A DNA stretch of 64,000 bases from an uncultured Roseburia sp. (GTDB lineage: Bacteria > Bacillota > Clostridia > Lachnospirales > Lachnospiraceae). Location of the stretch: positions 1 through 64,000 of the forward strand of contig CAMWKH010000006.1 of the NCBI GenBank assembly GCA_947174805.1. Direction: 5' to 3'. The notes below the pieces were generated by a model, which did not search any database, had not been told where the DNA came from, and worked only from the letters and a program-made list of their open reading frames with translations. Position 1 is the stretch's first letter; each line of letters opens with the position of its first letter. Below, in pieces: positions 9,255 to 17,392 of the stretch. The position numbers and the translations under genes were made by a program.

Positions 9255-9295
9255 AATAGTTTGAGACAAAATTTGGTATTTTGTCTCAAACTATT
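9255..9295 (+). repeat. 18-bp perfect hairpin between operon genes
   Basis: Bases 9255-9272 and 9278-9295 are exact inverted complements separated by a 5-base loop. The stem lies between the ThDP enzyme and the methyltransferase. It has no T-tract after it, so it is not a classic terminator. It may act in RNA processing, message stability or partial attenuation inside the operon. Confidence 0.6.
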
Positions 9296-9316
9296 ATTAA
9301 AGAAAGTGAGAGATGA

Positions 9317-10465
9317 ATGAAGAAATGTATTGTCTGTGGGGCAAAGTTTTTTGAAAAGCCATTATTAGAATTTGATGATATGCCAAGGTCTGCGCAAAAC
9401 ATTCCAAATGAGTCCGAGTTAAATCAGGATACCGGTATGACTTTGCGTTTATATCAATGCAGGGGGTGCGGGTTGGTACAATTCGATTGCGACCCAGTGA
9501 ATTATTATAAGGATGTAATCAGGTCTGGCGGGTTTACTACTACTATGGTGAATTTGCGCAAGAGCCAATATTCTCACTTGATTGAAAAATATCATTTGGA
9601 AAAAAGAAAATTTTTGGAAGTGGGATGTGGCCAGGGAGAATTTTTGTCTATACTGAAAGAATTTCCTGTTGAGGCATATGGTATTGAGAATAAGCAGGAA
9701 TTAGTAGATAAGGCAGTTTCCCAAGGATTGAATGTTTTCCAGGGATTTGTAGGAGATGATAAAGCAGTGGTACAAAATGGGCCATATGATGTATTTCTAT
9801 CGTTTAATTTTTTTGAGCATCAACCAGATCCCAATGGAATGCTGCAGGGGATATATAATAATCTTACAGATGACGGCATGGGGCTTATTACAGTGCCAAG
9901 TTTAGAATATATATTGGAACATAACGGATACTATGAGTTGATTCATGATCATTTAGTATATTATACATTTGATACATTAAGATTTGTACTAGAGAAAAAT
10001 GGTTTTGAAGTTTTAGAAGAGGAAATGATAAACAGAGATACGTTATCGATGATTGTCAGAAAAAAAGCAAAAATTAATGTATTAAAAATACAAGATAGTT
10101 ATGGTCAAATTTGTAAACAGGTCAATGATTATGTAGATGGTAAAAGGAAAGAGGGAAAGAAGGTGGCATTTTGGGGTGCCAGCCATCAAGGATTTACTTT
10201 AGCTGCAACGGCTAAGCTTGGGGGGAAAATAGAATATATTATCGATTCCGCTCCATTCAAGCAAGGCAGATTTGCCCCTGCATCTCATATTCCAATTATA
10301 TCTCCGGAAAAGGCTGTGTCCCAGATGGTGGATGCTATCATTATAGCGGCTCCTGGCTATACAGATGAGATTGCTGGGATCATACAAGAAAAATACGGGA
10401 ACGAGGTGGAGATAGCCGTCATGAAGACAAAAGAATTAGAATTGTACGAGGATATTAAAAAATGA
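9317..10465 (+). CDS. SAM-dependent sugar C-methyltransferase (TylC3/NovU-like)
   Basis: This 382-residue protein has the three-part layout of NDP-sugar C-methyltransferases such as TylC3 and TcaB9. The N-terminal zinc-binding module has CIVCG at residue 4 and CRGCG about 50 residues later. A Rossmann SAM-binding core follows, with FLEVGCGQGEF (about 99-109) and SFNFFEHQPDP. The C-terminal domain, of the Methyltransf_14 type, carries FWGASHQGFTLAA. Such enzymes methylate a carbon next to the keto group of a 4-keto-hexose nucleotide, usually C3. In this CDP-sugar cluster the likely substrate is a CDP-4-keto-deoxyhexose. Its 3' end overlaps the next gene by 4 bases (ATGA). Confidence 0.82.
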   Translation: MKKCIVCGAKFFEKPLLEFDDMPRSAQNIPNESELNQDTGMTLRLYQCRGCGLVQFDCDPVNYYKDVIRSGGFTTTMVNLRKSQYSHLIEKYHLEKRKFLEVGCGQGEFLSILKEFPVEAYGIENKQELVDKAVSQGLNVFQGFVGDDKAVVQNGPYDVFLSFNFFEHQPDPNGMLQGIYNNLTDDGMGLITVPSLEYILEHNGYYELIHDHLVYYTFDTLRFVLEKNGFEVLEEEMINRDTLSMIVRKKAKINVLKIQDSYGQICKQVNDYVDGKRKEGKKVAFWGASHQGFTLAATAKLGGKIEYIIDSAPFKQGRFAPASHIPIISPEKAVSQMVDAIIIAAPGYTDEIAGIIQEKYGNEVEIAVMKTKELELYEDIKK

Positions 10466-11376
10466 GAACAATAGTCATGACAGGAGCAACAAGTTTTCTT
10501 GGGAGAAATGTGTTGAAAAAGCTTCTTAAACAGGGATATGAAGTATACGCTCTCGTACGGCCGCAGTCAGGAACTTTGTCTCAACTTCCGGAAGATTCAA
10601 AACTTCATTTACTATATGGTTCAATGGAAAATATTGTTGGCATAAAAGACAAAGTGTCAGAAGCTGATAGTTTTTTACATTTTGCTTGGGATGGTTCAGG
10701 AAATCAGGGCAGGGCAAATCATGAGATACAAATGAAAAACGTGGATTATTCATTAGAAGCATTAGCGTTGGCGTATAGTTTACATTGCAAGAAATTTATT
10801 TTTTCAGGTTCACAGGCTGAATATGGAAATAAGAAGGAAAAGATTACTGAGAAAATGAACTGTAATCCTATATCAGAGTATGGGAAGGCTAAATTAGAAT
10901 TTTCATTAGCAGCAGAGAAATATTGTGAAAATAAGGATATCAGGTTTATTCATCTGCGAATTTTCAGTGTTTATGGTTATGGTGATAGAGAGAACACGTT
11001 GGTTGATGCATGTGTAAAAAAATTTAACTCTGGCGAGTTGATGAAGTTAGGGCCATGTGTACAGAAATGGAATTATCTAAATATAAAAGATTTTGCTAAT
11101 ATTGTATTGCATTTTTTAGAATCTGATATTTCAGGTGGTATTTATAATGTTGCAAGTGAAGACACGAGGGTTTTGCGTGACTTTGTAAAAGAAATTTATG
11201 ATTTATCTAATAAGTCAGGTATATATGAGTTTGGAAAAGAAGCTGATAACCCAGAAGGTTCTCCAGAATTAGATGTAGATGTCCAAAAGATGAAGAATGC
11301 TATAGGATATAAAGAAGAGATTAATTTTAAACAGGGCATTTTAGAAATTATGCAGCAAATGAATAAGGAGGGGTAA
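10462..11376 (+). CDS. NAD-dependent epimerase/dehydratase (SDR), NDP-sugar reductase or epimerase
   Basis: This 304-residue extended short-chain dehydrogenase/reductase starts with the Rossmann motif TGATSFLGRNVL and carries the YXXXK catalytic pair in ISEYGKAK, with the serine in FSGSQAEYG. It is probably an NDP-sugar ketoreductase or epimerase. It could be the final reductase that fixes C4 (or another centre) of the CDP sugar, or could act like YerF on the branched intermediate. Substrate cannot be assigned from sequence alone. It is coupled to the methyltransferase by a 4-base overlap and followed after one base by the alcohol dehydrogenase, so the three are surely co-expressed. Confidence 0.78.
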   Translation: MRTIVMTGATSFLGRNVLKKLLKQGYEVYALVRPQSGTLSQLPEDSKLHLLYGSMENIVGIKDKVSEADSFLHFAWDGSGNQGRANHEIQMKNVDYSLEALALAYSLHCKKFIFSGSQAEYGNKKEKITEKMNCNPISEYGKAKLEFSLAAEKYCENKDIRFIHLRIFSVYGYGDRENTLVDACVKKFNSGELMKLGPCVQKWNYLNIKDFANIVLHFLESDISGGIYNVASEDTRVLRDFVKEIYDLSNKSGIYEFGKEADNPEGSPELDVDVQKMKNAIGYKEEINFKQGILEIMQQMNKEG

Positions 11377-11377
11377 A

Positions 11378-12439
11378 ATGAAAGCATTTGTGCTGGCAGA
11401 ACCGGGTAAGGTTAGATGGTTTAATGCGCCAGAACCAGAAATAGAGCCATATGGTGCTATATGTAAACCAATTGCAGTAACTCCGTGTTCTTCAGATGTA
11501 CACACAGTTTTTGGCGGAGGTTCTCCGAAGCAACCTAATTTGGTGTTAGGACATGAATGTATTGCAGAGGTAATACAAGTGGGTGATTGCGTAAAGGATT
11601 TTAAACCGGGTGATAGAGTTGCAGTACCAGCGATTACTCCTGACTGGAGAGATAAAAGTATTCAGGAAGGAAATTATAAACATGCAAGCGCACCCTTTTC
11701 AGGGCATCAGTTGGGAAGAACGCAGCCGGGGGTGTTTGCAGAAAGGTTTTTAATAAAAGATGCCGACACGACTCTTGCCAAAATTCCAGAGGGTATAACG
11801 GAAGAGCAGGCGTTAATGAGTGTAGATGTAGTTACCACCGGGTTTACAGGAGCAGAATATGCTGACATTAAGTTTGGAGATTCGGTGTGTGTTATTGGTA
11901 TTGGCCCGATTGGGTTAATGGCAATTGCCGGTGCACGGTTATGTGGAGCAGGACGAATTATTGCGGTGGGCACAAGGCCAATCTGTGTAGAATTGGCAAA
12001 GAAATACGGAGCTTCTGAAGTTCTGAATTATAAAAATGGCGACATTGCAGAACAGGTCAAATATTTGACAGATGGTATAGGTGTAGATGCAACGATTATT
12101 GCAGGCGGAAATGCAGAAGTTTTAACACAAGCATATGATATGACTAGATATGGAATAGGAACAATTTCCAATATAAATTATTTTGGAGGAACAGGATATT
12201 TGCCTCTTCCAATCTTTTCAGGTGGCAGGGGAATGTGTGGAAAGACTCTGCATATGGAATTGGCCAAAGGTGGCAGAGTGAGAATTGAGAGGATAATGTC
12301 AATGATTCAATATAATAGAGTGGATCCACAGCCACTGGTGACACATCATTTACAGGGGCTAGATAAGGTTGAGGATGCTTTATATATGATGAGAGATAAA
12401 CCTAAAGATTTAATAAAAGTTATGGTGCATTGCGAATAG
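11378..12439 (+). CDS. Zinc secondary-alcohol dehydrogenase, Thermoanaerobacter ADH type
   Basis: This 353-residue medium-chain dehydrogenase aligns by eye over its whole length with the NADP-dependent secondary alcohol dehydrogenase of Thermoanaerobacter brockii. The catalytic zinc ligands keep their numbering: C37 in VTPCSSDVHTVF, H59-E60 in LGHE, and the aspartate in SVDVVTTGF near 150. VPAITPDWRD, the Rossmann GIGPIGLMA and the tail DKPKDLIK also match. That family prefers methyl ketones and secondary alcohols. In this cluster the obvious methyl ketone is the acetyl branch that the ThDP enzyme would add to the CDP sugar, so I infer reduction to a 1-hydroxyethyl branch. A GGAGG ribosome site overlaps the end of the preceding gene. 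Confidence 0.85.
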   Translation: MKAFVLAEPGKVRWFNAPEPEIEPYGAICKPIAVTPCSSDVHTVFGGGSPKQPNLVLGHECIAEVIQVGDCVKDFKPGDRVAVPAITPDWRDKSIQEGNYKHASAPFSGHQLGRTQPGVFAERFLIKDADTTLAKIPEGITEEQALMSVDVVTTGFTGAEYADIKFGDSVCVIGIGPIGLMAIAGARLCGAGRIIAVGTRPICVELAKKYGASEVLNYKNGDIAEQVKYLTDGIGVDATIIAGGNAEVLTQAYDMTRYGIGTISNINYFGGTGYLPLPIFSGGRGMCGKTLHMELAKGGRVRIERIMSMIQYNRVDPQPLVTHHLQGLDKVEDALYMMRDKPKDLIKVMVHCE

Positions 12440-12448
12440 GTGAAATAA

Positions 12449-13399
12449 ATGAAAAAATTAAGTATAATGATTCCGTGTTATAATGAGGAAGAGAACGTCA
12501 GAGAAATATGTGCGGCAGTTATCAGTATGTTGAAAAAAGATTTGCCGGAGTATGATTATGAAATACTTTTCATTGATAATTGCTCCCAGGATAAGACGAG
12601 GGAATATTTGAGGGAAATGTGCAGACAAAATCCAAAAGTGAAAGCGATATTAAATGCAAAGAATTTTGGACAGTTTAATTCTCCTGTTTATGGAATGTGT
12701 CAGACAACCGGAGACTGTACAATAAGTTTGTGCTGTGATTTTCAGGATCCAGTTGAATTGGTTCCGGTATTTGTTAAGGAATGGGAAAAGGGTTACAAAA
12801 TTGTAAGCGGGATAAAGACAAGCAGTAAAGAAAATCGTATCATGCGGTTTCTAAGAACGTGCTATTATAAAATGATAAAAAAGATGTCTGATGTGGAACA
12901 AATCGAACATTTTACCGGGTTTGGATTGTATGATAAAAGTTTCATCGACGTTTTGAGAAACCTAGAAGATCCGACGCCTTTTATTAGGGGTATTGTTGCC
13001 GAGTTAGGTTATAAGAGAAAAGACATTCCCTATACGCAGGCTAAGCGCAAAGCAGGGAAAACTCATAATAACTGGGCTACATTATATGATGCTGCTATGC
13101 TTAGCTTTACGTCTTATACAAAGACGGGGTTGAGAGTTGCAACTATTATGGGGTTTATTCTTTCTGCGATTAGTATTGTGGTTGCGTTAGTTTATTTAGG
13201 ATTAAAAATTGCTTATTGGGACAGATTCGTTGCAGGAACAGTGCCAATTTTACTGGCTGTCTGCATTTTTGGTTCGGCACAACTGTTTTTCTTAGGACTT
13301 TTGGGGGAATATGTCATAAGCATGAATAAAAGAATTATGAATCGTCCCTTAGTTATAGAGGAGGAACGATTAAATTTTGAATCGTCGGAGGAAAGTTAA
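12449..13399 (+). CDS. GT2 polyprenyl-phosphate sugar transferase (DPM1/GtrB/ArnC-like)
   Basis: This 316-residue enzyme has an N-terminal GT-A domain with SIMIPCYNEEENV, FIDNCSQDKT and the metal-binding region CCDFQDPVELV, then two C-terminal membrane helices (about 230-295). That layout is typical of transferases that load a sugar from its nucleotide onto undecaprenyl phosphate on the inner face. The loaded lipid would feed GT-C enzymes outside, and two GT-C-like proteins are encoded nearby. The donor may be the branched CDP sugar, because the gene is embedded between its biosynthetic genes, but this is inference. It ends directly at the rfbG start codon. Confidence 0.85.
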   Translation: MKKLSIMIPCYNEEENVREICAAVISMLKKDLPEYDYEILFIDNCSQDKTREYLREMCRQNPKVKAILNAKNFGQFNSPVYGMCQTTGDCTISLCCDFQDPVELVPVFVKEWEKGYKIVSGIKTSSKENRIMRFLRTCYYKMIKKMSDVEQIEHFTGFGLYDKSFIDVLRNLEDPTPFIRGIVAELGYKRKDIPYTQAKRKAGKTHNNWATLYDAAMLSFTSYTKTGLRVATIMGFILSAISIVVALVYLGLKIAYWDRFVAGTVPILLAVCIFGSAQLFFLGLLGEYVISMNKRIMNRPLVIEEERLNFESSEES

Positions 13400-14461
13400 A
13401 TGTTAGATATGGCTTTTTATAAAGGAAAGAAGATATTAATTACCGGCCATACAGGTTTTAAAGGTTCTTGGATGTGTCAAATGCTGATTATGGCAGGTGC
13501 AGAAGTCACGGGTTATGCATTAGAGCCTCCTACATCTCCCAGTTTATTTGAGATGTGCAGATTATCTGAAAAGATGAATTCTATTACTGGTGATGTGCGT
13601 GACTTGGAACATATGAAACAAGTTTTTTCGGAGGCGAAGCCAGAAATTGTAATTCATATGGCTGCACAGCCCTTAGTCCGAGAATCTTATAAGAATCCGG
13701 TGTACACATATGAGACAAATGTGATGGGGACCGTGAATGTATTGGAGTGTGTGCGTGTCACACCTTCTGTGAAATCATTTTTGAATGTGACAACAGATAA
13801 AGTGTATCTAAATAGAGAATGGGAATGGGGCTATCGTGAAAATGAAGAGTTAAATGGTTATGACCCATATTCTAATTCTAAATCCTGCTCGGAATTAGTC
13901 ACAAGCAGTTATTTCAACTCGTTTTTCAAAGACGGTGATGTGGCGGTTTCTACTGTAAGAGCAGGAAATGTAATAGGTGGTGGTGATTTTGCAGCAGACA
14001 GAATTATCCCTGACTGTCTTCGAGCAGCAAAAAATAAAGAGGATATAGTTGTCAGAAATCCTTTTTCCACAAGACCTTATGAACACGTTTTAGAGCCTGT
14101 CGCCGCATATCTTATGATCGTAAAAGCTCAGTATGAAGATAGAAAATATATCGGAAGTTATAATGTTGGGCCTGATGAAACAGATTGTTGGACTACCGGT
14201 GAATTGGTGACTTTGTTTTGCAAGAAATGGAATGAGACGACGGGTGATTCTATACAGTGGATTGATAAATATGACGGGGGTCCCCATGAGGCTAATTTCC
14301 TTAAGTTGGATTGCTCTAAGTTAAAAAGGACATTTGGGTGGAAGCCCAGGTGGAATGTGGAGACTACGATGGAAAAAATTGTGGAATGGTCGAAAGTGTA
14401 TTTTGATGATGGCGATGTGAGTGAGTGTATGAGAAAACATATTAAAGAGTATTTGGGATAG
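13400..14461 (+). CDS. rfbG: CDP-glucose 4,6-dehydratase
   Basis: This extended SDR converts CDP-D-glucose to CDP-4-keto-6-deoxy-D-glucose, the substrate of RfbH. The 353-residue length fits. Seen are the NAD motif ITGHTGFKGSWM, HMAAQPLVRESY, the dehydratase TTDKVY (Thr-Asp-Lys in place of Thr-Asp-Glu, characteristic of the CDP-glucose enzyme), and the catalytic YSNSK. The start at 13400 follows the previous stop codon directly and has a GGAGG site 8 bases upstream inside that gene. Placing rfbG after the branching enzymes rather than next to rfbF is unusual but keeps all CDP-sugar genes in one run. Confidence 0.93.
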   Translation: MLDMAFYKGKKILITGHTGFKGSWMCQMLIMAGAEVTGYALEPPTSPSLFEMCRLSEKMNSITGDVRDLEHMKQVFSEAKPEIVIHMAAQPLVRESYKNPVYTYETNVMGTVNVLECVRVTPSVKSFLNVTTDKVYLNREWEWGYRENEELNGYDPYSNSKSCSELVTSSYFNSFFKDGDVAVSTVRAGNVIGGGDFAADRIIPDCLRAAKNKEDIVVRNPFSTRPYEHVLEPVAAYLMIVKAQYEDRKYIGSYNVGPDETDCWTTGELVTLFCKKWNETTGDSIQWIDKYDGGPHEANFLKLDCSKLKRTFGWKPRWNVETTMEKIVEWSKVYFDDGDVSECMRKHIKEYLG

Positions 14462-14485
14462 GCAGAATCGAAAGGCGGAAAAAAA

Positions 14486-16216
14486 ATGAAACGTTTTGCT
14501 AATGTTTGGGACGATAATAAGAAATATTTAGTGTATGCTTTGTCATTGATGATTATAATGGTGATGTTACTGCTTATTTATCTGGGACGTTTAGGAGGTA
14601 ATTATAAAGATGCAATTTTATCTGCCGAGTATTTTGGGATGCCTGAAGAGTTAAGAGAAGATTTGGATATGGAACCAACGTATATAGATAAAGACACGGT
14701 TGGTTGGGATGGGCAATTTTATTTTTATATAGCAAATGATTTGCTGGGAACAAAGGGATATGGATCATACGTGGATCGTGTCTCATATCGGTGGCAAAGA
14801 ATCGGGCTGCCATTGTTATCATGTATTATGTCCAAGATATTATTACAGGAGCACGTGTCGGTGTCTGTTTATTTGTTTACTAATTTGTTGGTATTATTTG
14901 CTGGTCTCTTTGTTTTTCTGCGTTTTTTGGGCACGAGAGGTCAGAGTGAGTTTTGGGCTTTTCCGTGGTTGTTTTCTATAGGAGTAGTTGTAACTATGTT
15001 TAATTGTCTGCCAGACGGTGCAGCAGATGCATTATTTATTATTGCATTTCTTATGCTGTTGGAAGGAAAACTGCCATGGTATTCTGGCTTTATGAGCCTC
15101 GCATGCTTGACGAGAGAAGGCTATGTACTTATTGCATTTGGAGTGTTTATAGTTGCTTTATTAGGAAAATTAAAACTTAACAATATATATATATATATAT
15201 ATAAAGAGAGAAAGTTTAACATTAAGAACTTTGTGATATTTGCTCTTCCAGGAATGGTATTTGTTGTTTGGTATCTATACGTGACAGTAAGATTTAACGC
15301 TTTCCCATTTTCACAGGCAGAGGATATAACCCAGTTTTTTTTAACAGCCTGGCCTTCATTCTTTCTAAATGCAATCCAAAATGGAAAACTATGTGAAATT
15401 CTGGGGTTGTTATTGTATTTATTAATTATTATTACGGCGTTATTTTTTAGTGTTTTCGCTGGAAAGGTTAATAAATTATTTTATTCTATAACACCATATG
15501 TCATTTTGGTTGGTTCTTTTGGACCAATAGTTATGGCTAACTATGCAGGATATTTAAAGGGAAGTTCAATTCTTTTCTTTTTGCTTCCTGTTATGTATCT
15601 TTCATTTAAAGAGAAGCTCCATGATGGTGAAGAAAAAAGCAGTAAGTTTGGAATTGTGTTAAGCAATGTAACTGTTATGTTAATGTTCTTTTCTGTAGCG
15701 GTTTCTGCATCATGCGTTAGTGACAAAGTATTAAGTACGAAAGTACCCCAGGATTTGAATCAAACGGATAAGACTGCCATAGTAGATGAAGTTAAGCCGC
15801 TGGAGGATTTTGCGGCAAGTCTAGACATAATAACTTATGATTATAAAGCAAAATGTAATATACCATTGGCATCTGTTTTTGTTGAGGACTATGCCATATG
15901 TGATGTGGAAATAAAGAATCAGTCTGTATTTGAATGGCAAAATGTTATGCAGCCAGACGGTAGTGGATTTTTAGCTGTCACTTATAGATGGTATAAAAAA
16001 TCCGATACAGCATTTGAACAATGTGTATTAGAGGGTAACAGAACAGCCGTTGGCAAGGAGGTTAAACCAGAAGAATCTCTATACAGAAAGATGTATGTGG
16101 AGTATCCCAAGGAATCAGGAGATTATATTTTGCGTATTTCTTTGATACAGGAAGGGTATGCATGGTTTTATCAATACGATAGAGGGTATGTGGATATTCC
16201 TGTTATTGTAAAATAG
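14486..16216 (+). CDS. GT-C-like polytopic membrane protein
   Basis: This 576-residue protein has an N-terminal helix (about 13-33), an extracytoplasmic loop with the pattern GWDGQFYFYIAND followed by YRWQRIGLPLL, then about ten more helices and a soluble ~150-residue C-terminal domain. The DGQFYY...YRxQRxxxPxL pattern recurs in large membrane proteins of cell-surface glycopolymer loci that look like GT-C transferases. I infer that it uses a lipid-linked sugar outside the membrane. Helix 6 is followed by a tyrosine-isoleucine repeat encoded by a ten-unit AT microsatellite at 15183, which could switch the reading frame. Confidence 0.7.
   Translation: MKRFANVWDDNKKYLVYALSLMIIMVMLLLIYLGRLGGNYKDAILSAEYFGMPEELREDLDMEPTYIDKDTVGWDGQFYFYIANDLLGTKGYGSYVDRVSYRWQRIGLPLLSCIMSKILLQEHVSVSVYLFTNLLVLFAGLFVFLRFLGTRGQSEFWAFPWLFSIGVVVTMFNCLPDGAADALFIIAFLMLLEGKLPWYSGFMSLACLTREGYVLIAFGVFIVALLGKLKLNNIYIYIYKERKFNIKNFVIFALPGMVFVVWYLYVTVRFNAFPFSQAEDITQFFLTAWPSFFLNAIQNGKLCEILGLLLYLLIIITALFFSVFAGKVNKLFYSITPYVILVGSFGPIVMANYAGYLKGSSILFFLLPVMYLSFKEKLHDGEEKSSKFGIVLSNVTVMLMFFSVAVSASCVSDKVLSTKVPQDLNQTDKTAIVDEVKPLEDFAASLDIITYDYKAKCNIPLASVFVEDYAICDVEIKNQSVFEWQNVMQPDGSGFLAVTYRWYKKSDTAFEQCVLEGNRTAVGKEVKPEESLYRKMYVEYPKESGDYILRISLIQEGYAWFYQYDRGYVDIPVIVK
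15183..15202 (+). repeat. (AT)10 microsatellite in a GT-C-like gene
   Basis: Ten perfect AT units lie inside the coding frame and give alternating Tyr-Ile residues. Loss or gain of one unit shifts the frame by two bases. Dinucleotide tracts of this length are classic slippage sites, so this is a candidate on/off switch for the membrane glycosyltransferase. Confidence 0.6.
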
Positions 16217-16239
16217 GAAAGGTTAGAAAAGGTAGGCTT

Positions 16240-17297
16240 ATGGATAATGATAAATTATTTAATTTTGATTTAGGGAGAAAATATGAATATGATATTATGA
16301 GAATTATGTTAACGATGTTGGTTGTTATAGGGCATTTATCTTTGGGAAGGTTAGCAAATACTGACTGTGGGTCAATGGGGAATTGGTTTGTTCAGATTCA
16401 AATGAATCAAGTTAGTAATTGGATTTATGGATTTCATATGTATGCATTTTTCTTCCTATCTGGATGTTGTTTTAAGACAGGCAAGTTTGAAACAATGGAT
16501 GAACTAGTCAAAAATAAGTTTAAAAGGTTAGTCATACCGTACTATGCGGGGGAGGGGGTATATTTGCTGTAAAGTATTTTCTTGATTTATACCCGCAAGG
16601 ACAAGCGATTGTGCAATTTAGCAATATATTGGATGGTTCTGTAATTCAAGATTATATTTGGTTTTTAGCTGGATTATTTTGGTGCTTTTGTGTCTTTTAT
16701 CTTCCAGGCAAATATGTTTTCAGTCAAAGTATTACCCTAGGGATGTTGCTGATTTATTGCATGGTCAGATTAATGAGATATTTGAATATAAATATGTTAG
16801 GTTTTCAAAATTGTAATACTTATCTGATAGCGTTTGCTTTGGGTTATGTATTTAATATTTTATATGAAAAAAAAGATGGTATGTTAAGGAGAATTATTTC
16901 AAATATTAAACTTCAGATGATTTATATATTTGTTTACTTCTATTTGATGATAAAAAATTATAGGTTGCCTGTCGAACTTAGGTTTTCAGGAGCAGTCACA
17001 TCTTGTAGTGGGATTATTATGGTGATTTTTGCTTCTGTACTCATTAAAAAATTAATTAACGTGAAAAGATATGGTGAACTTTTAAAAACATTATCGTATT
17101 ATACGTTCCCTGTCTATTTAATACATATACCTTTGTGGTATTTTCTTGAAGTGATAATTGTGCCAGTGATTCACCCAGAAAGATTTGTAATAATATATTG
17201 GATTTTTGAAATTGGGTTTGTAATCATCGTACCTATTTGTCTTTCTGCTTTTTATTTGAAAATGAAGAATACTATTTTAAATACGAAGCCTTATTAA
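16240..17297 (+). pseudogene. Acyltransferase family 3, frameshifted at a G-rich tract
   Basis: Two adjacent frames together encode one AT3 membrane acyltransferase. The first (16240-16572) starts with YEYDIMRIML and has the R-X10-H catalytic motif (R21, H32) and the FHMYAFFFLSGC helix. It stops at 16570 just after the tract G5-A-G5 (16548-16558). The remaining helices continue in the next frame from about 16560 (IFAVKYFLDLYP) to 17297. One extra G in the tract would fuse them. The gene is therefore either inactive in this sequence, phase-off, or affected by a homopolymer error. When intact it should O-acylate a sugar of the surface glycan. Confidence 0.82.
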
Positions 17298-17330
17298 GTG
17301 TTAAATAATAAGGAAATTTGTCTTTGCTTG

Positions 17331-17339
17331 TGGTATAAT
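17331..17339 (+). promoter_or_regulatory. Candidate extended -10 promoter for manC
   Basis: TGG followed by a perfect TATAAT (17334-17339) lies about 54 bases before the manC start. No good -35 box is seen 16-18 bases upstream, so this would be an extended -10 promoter. It would start a separate transcript for the GDP-D-rhamnose genes. Confidence 0.5.
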
Positions 17340-17392
17340 TTTTAATAATGGTTGTAAAATAGCTAATGAATATGCAAAAGGAGAAATTTTTA

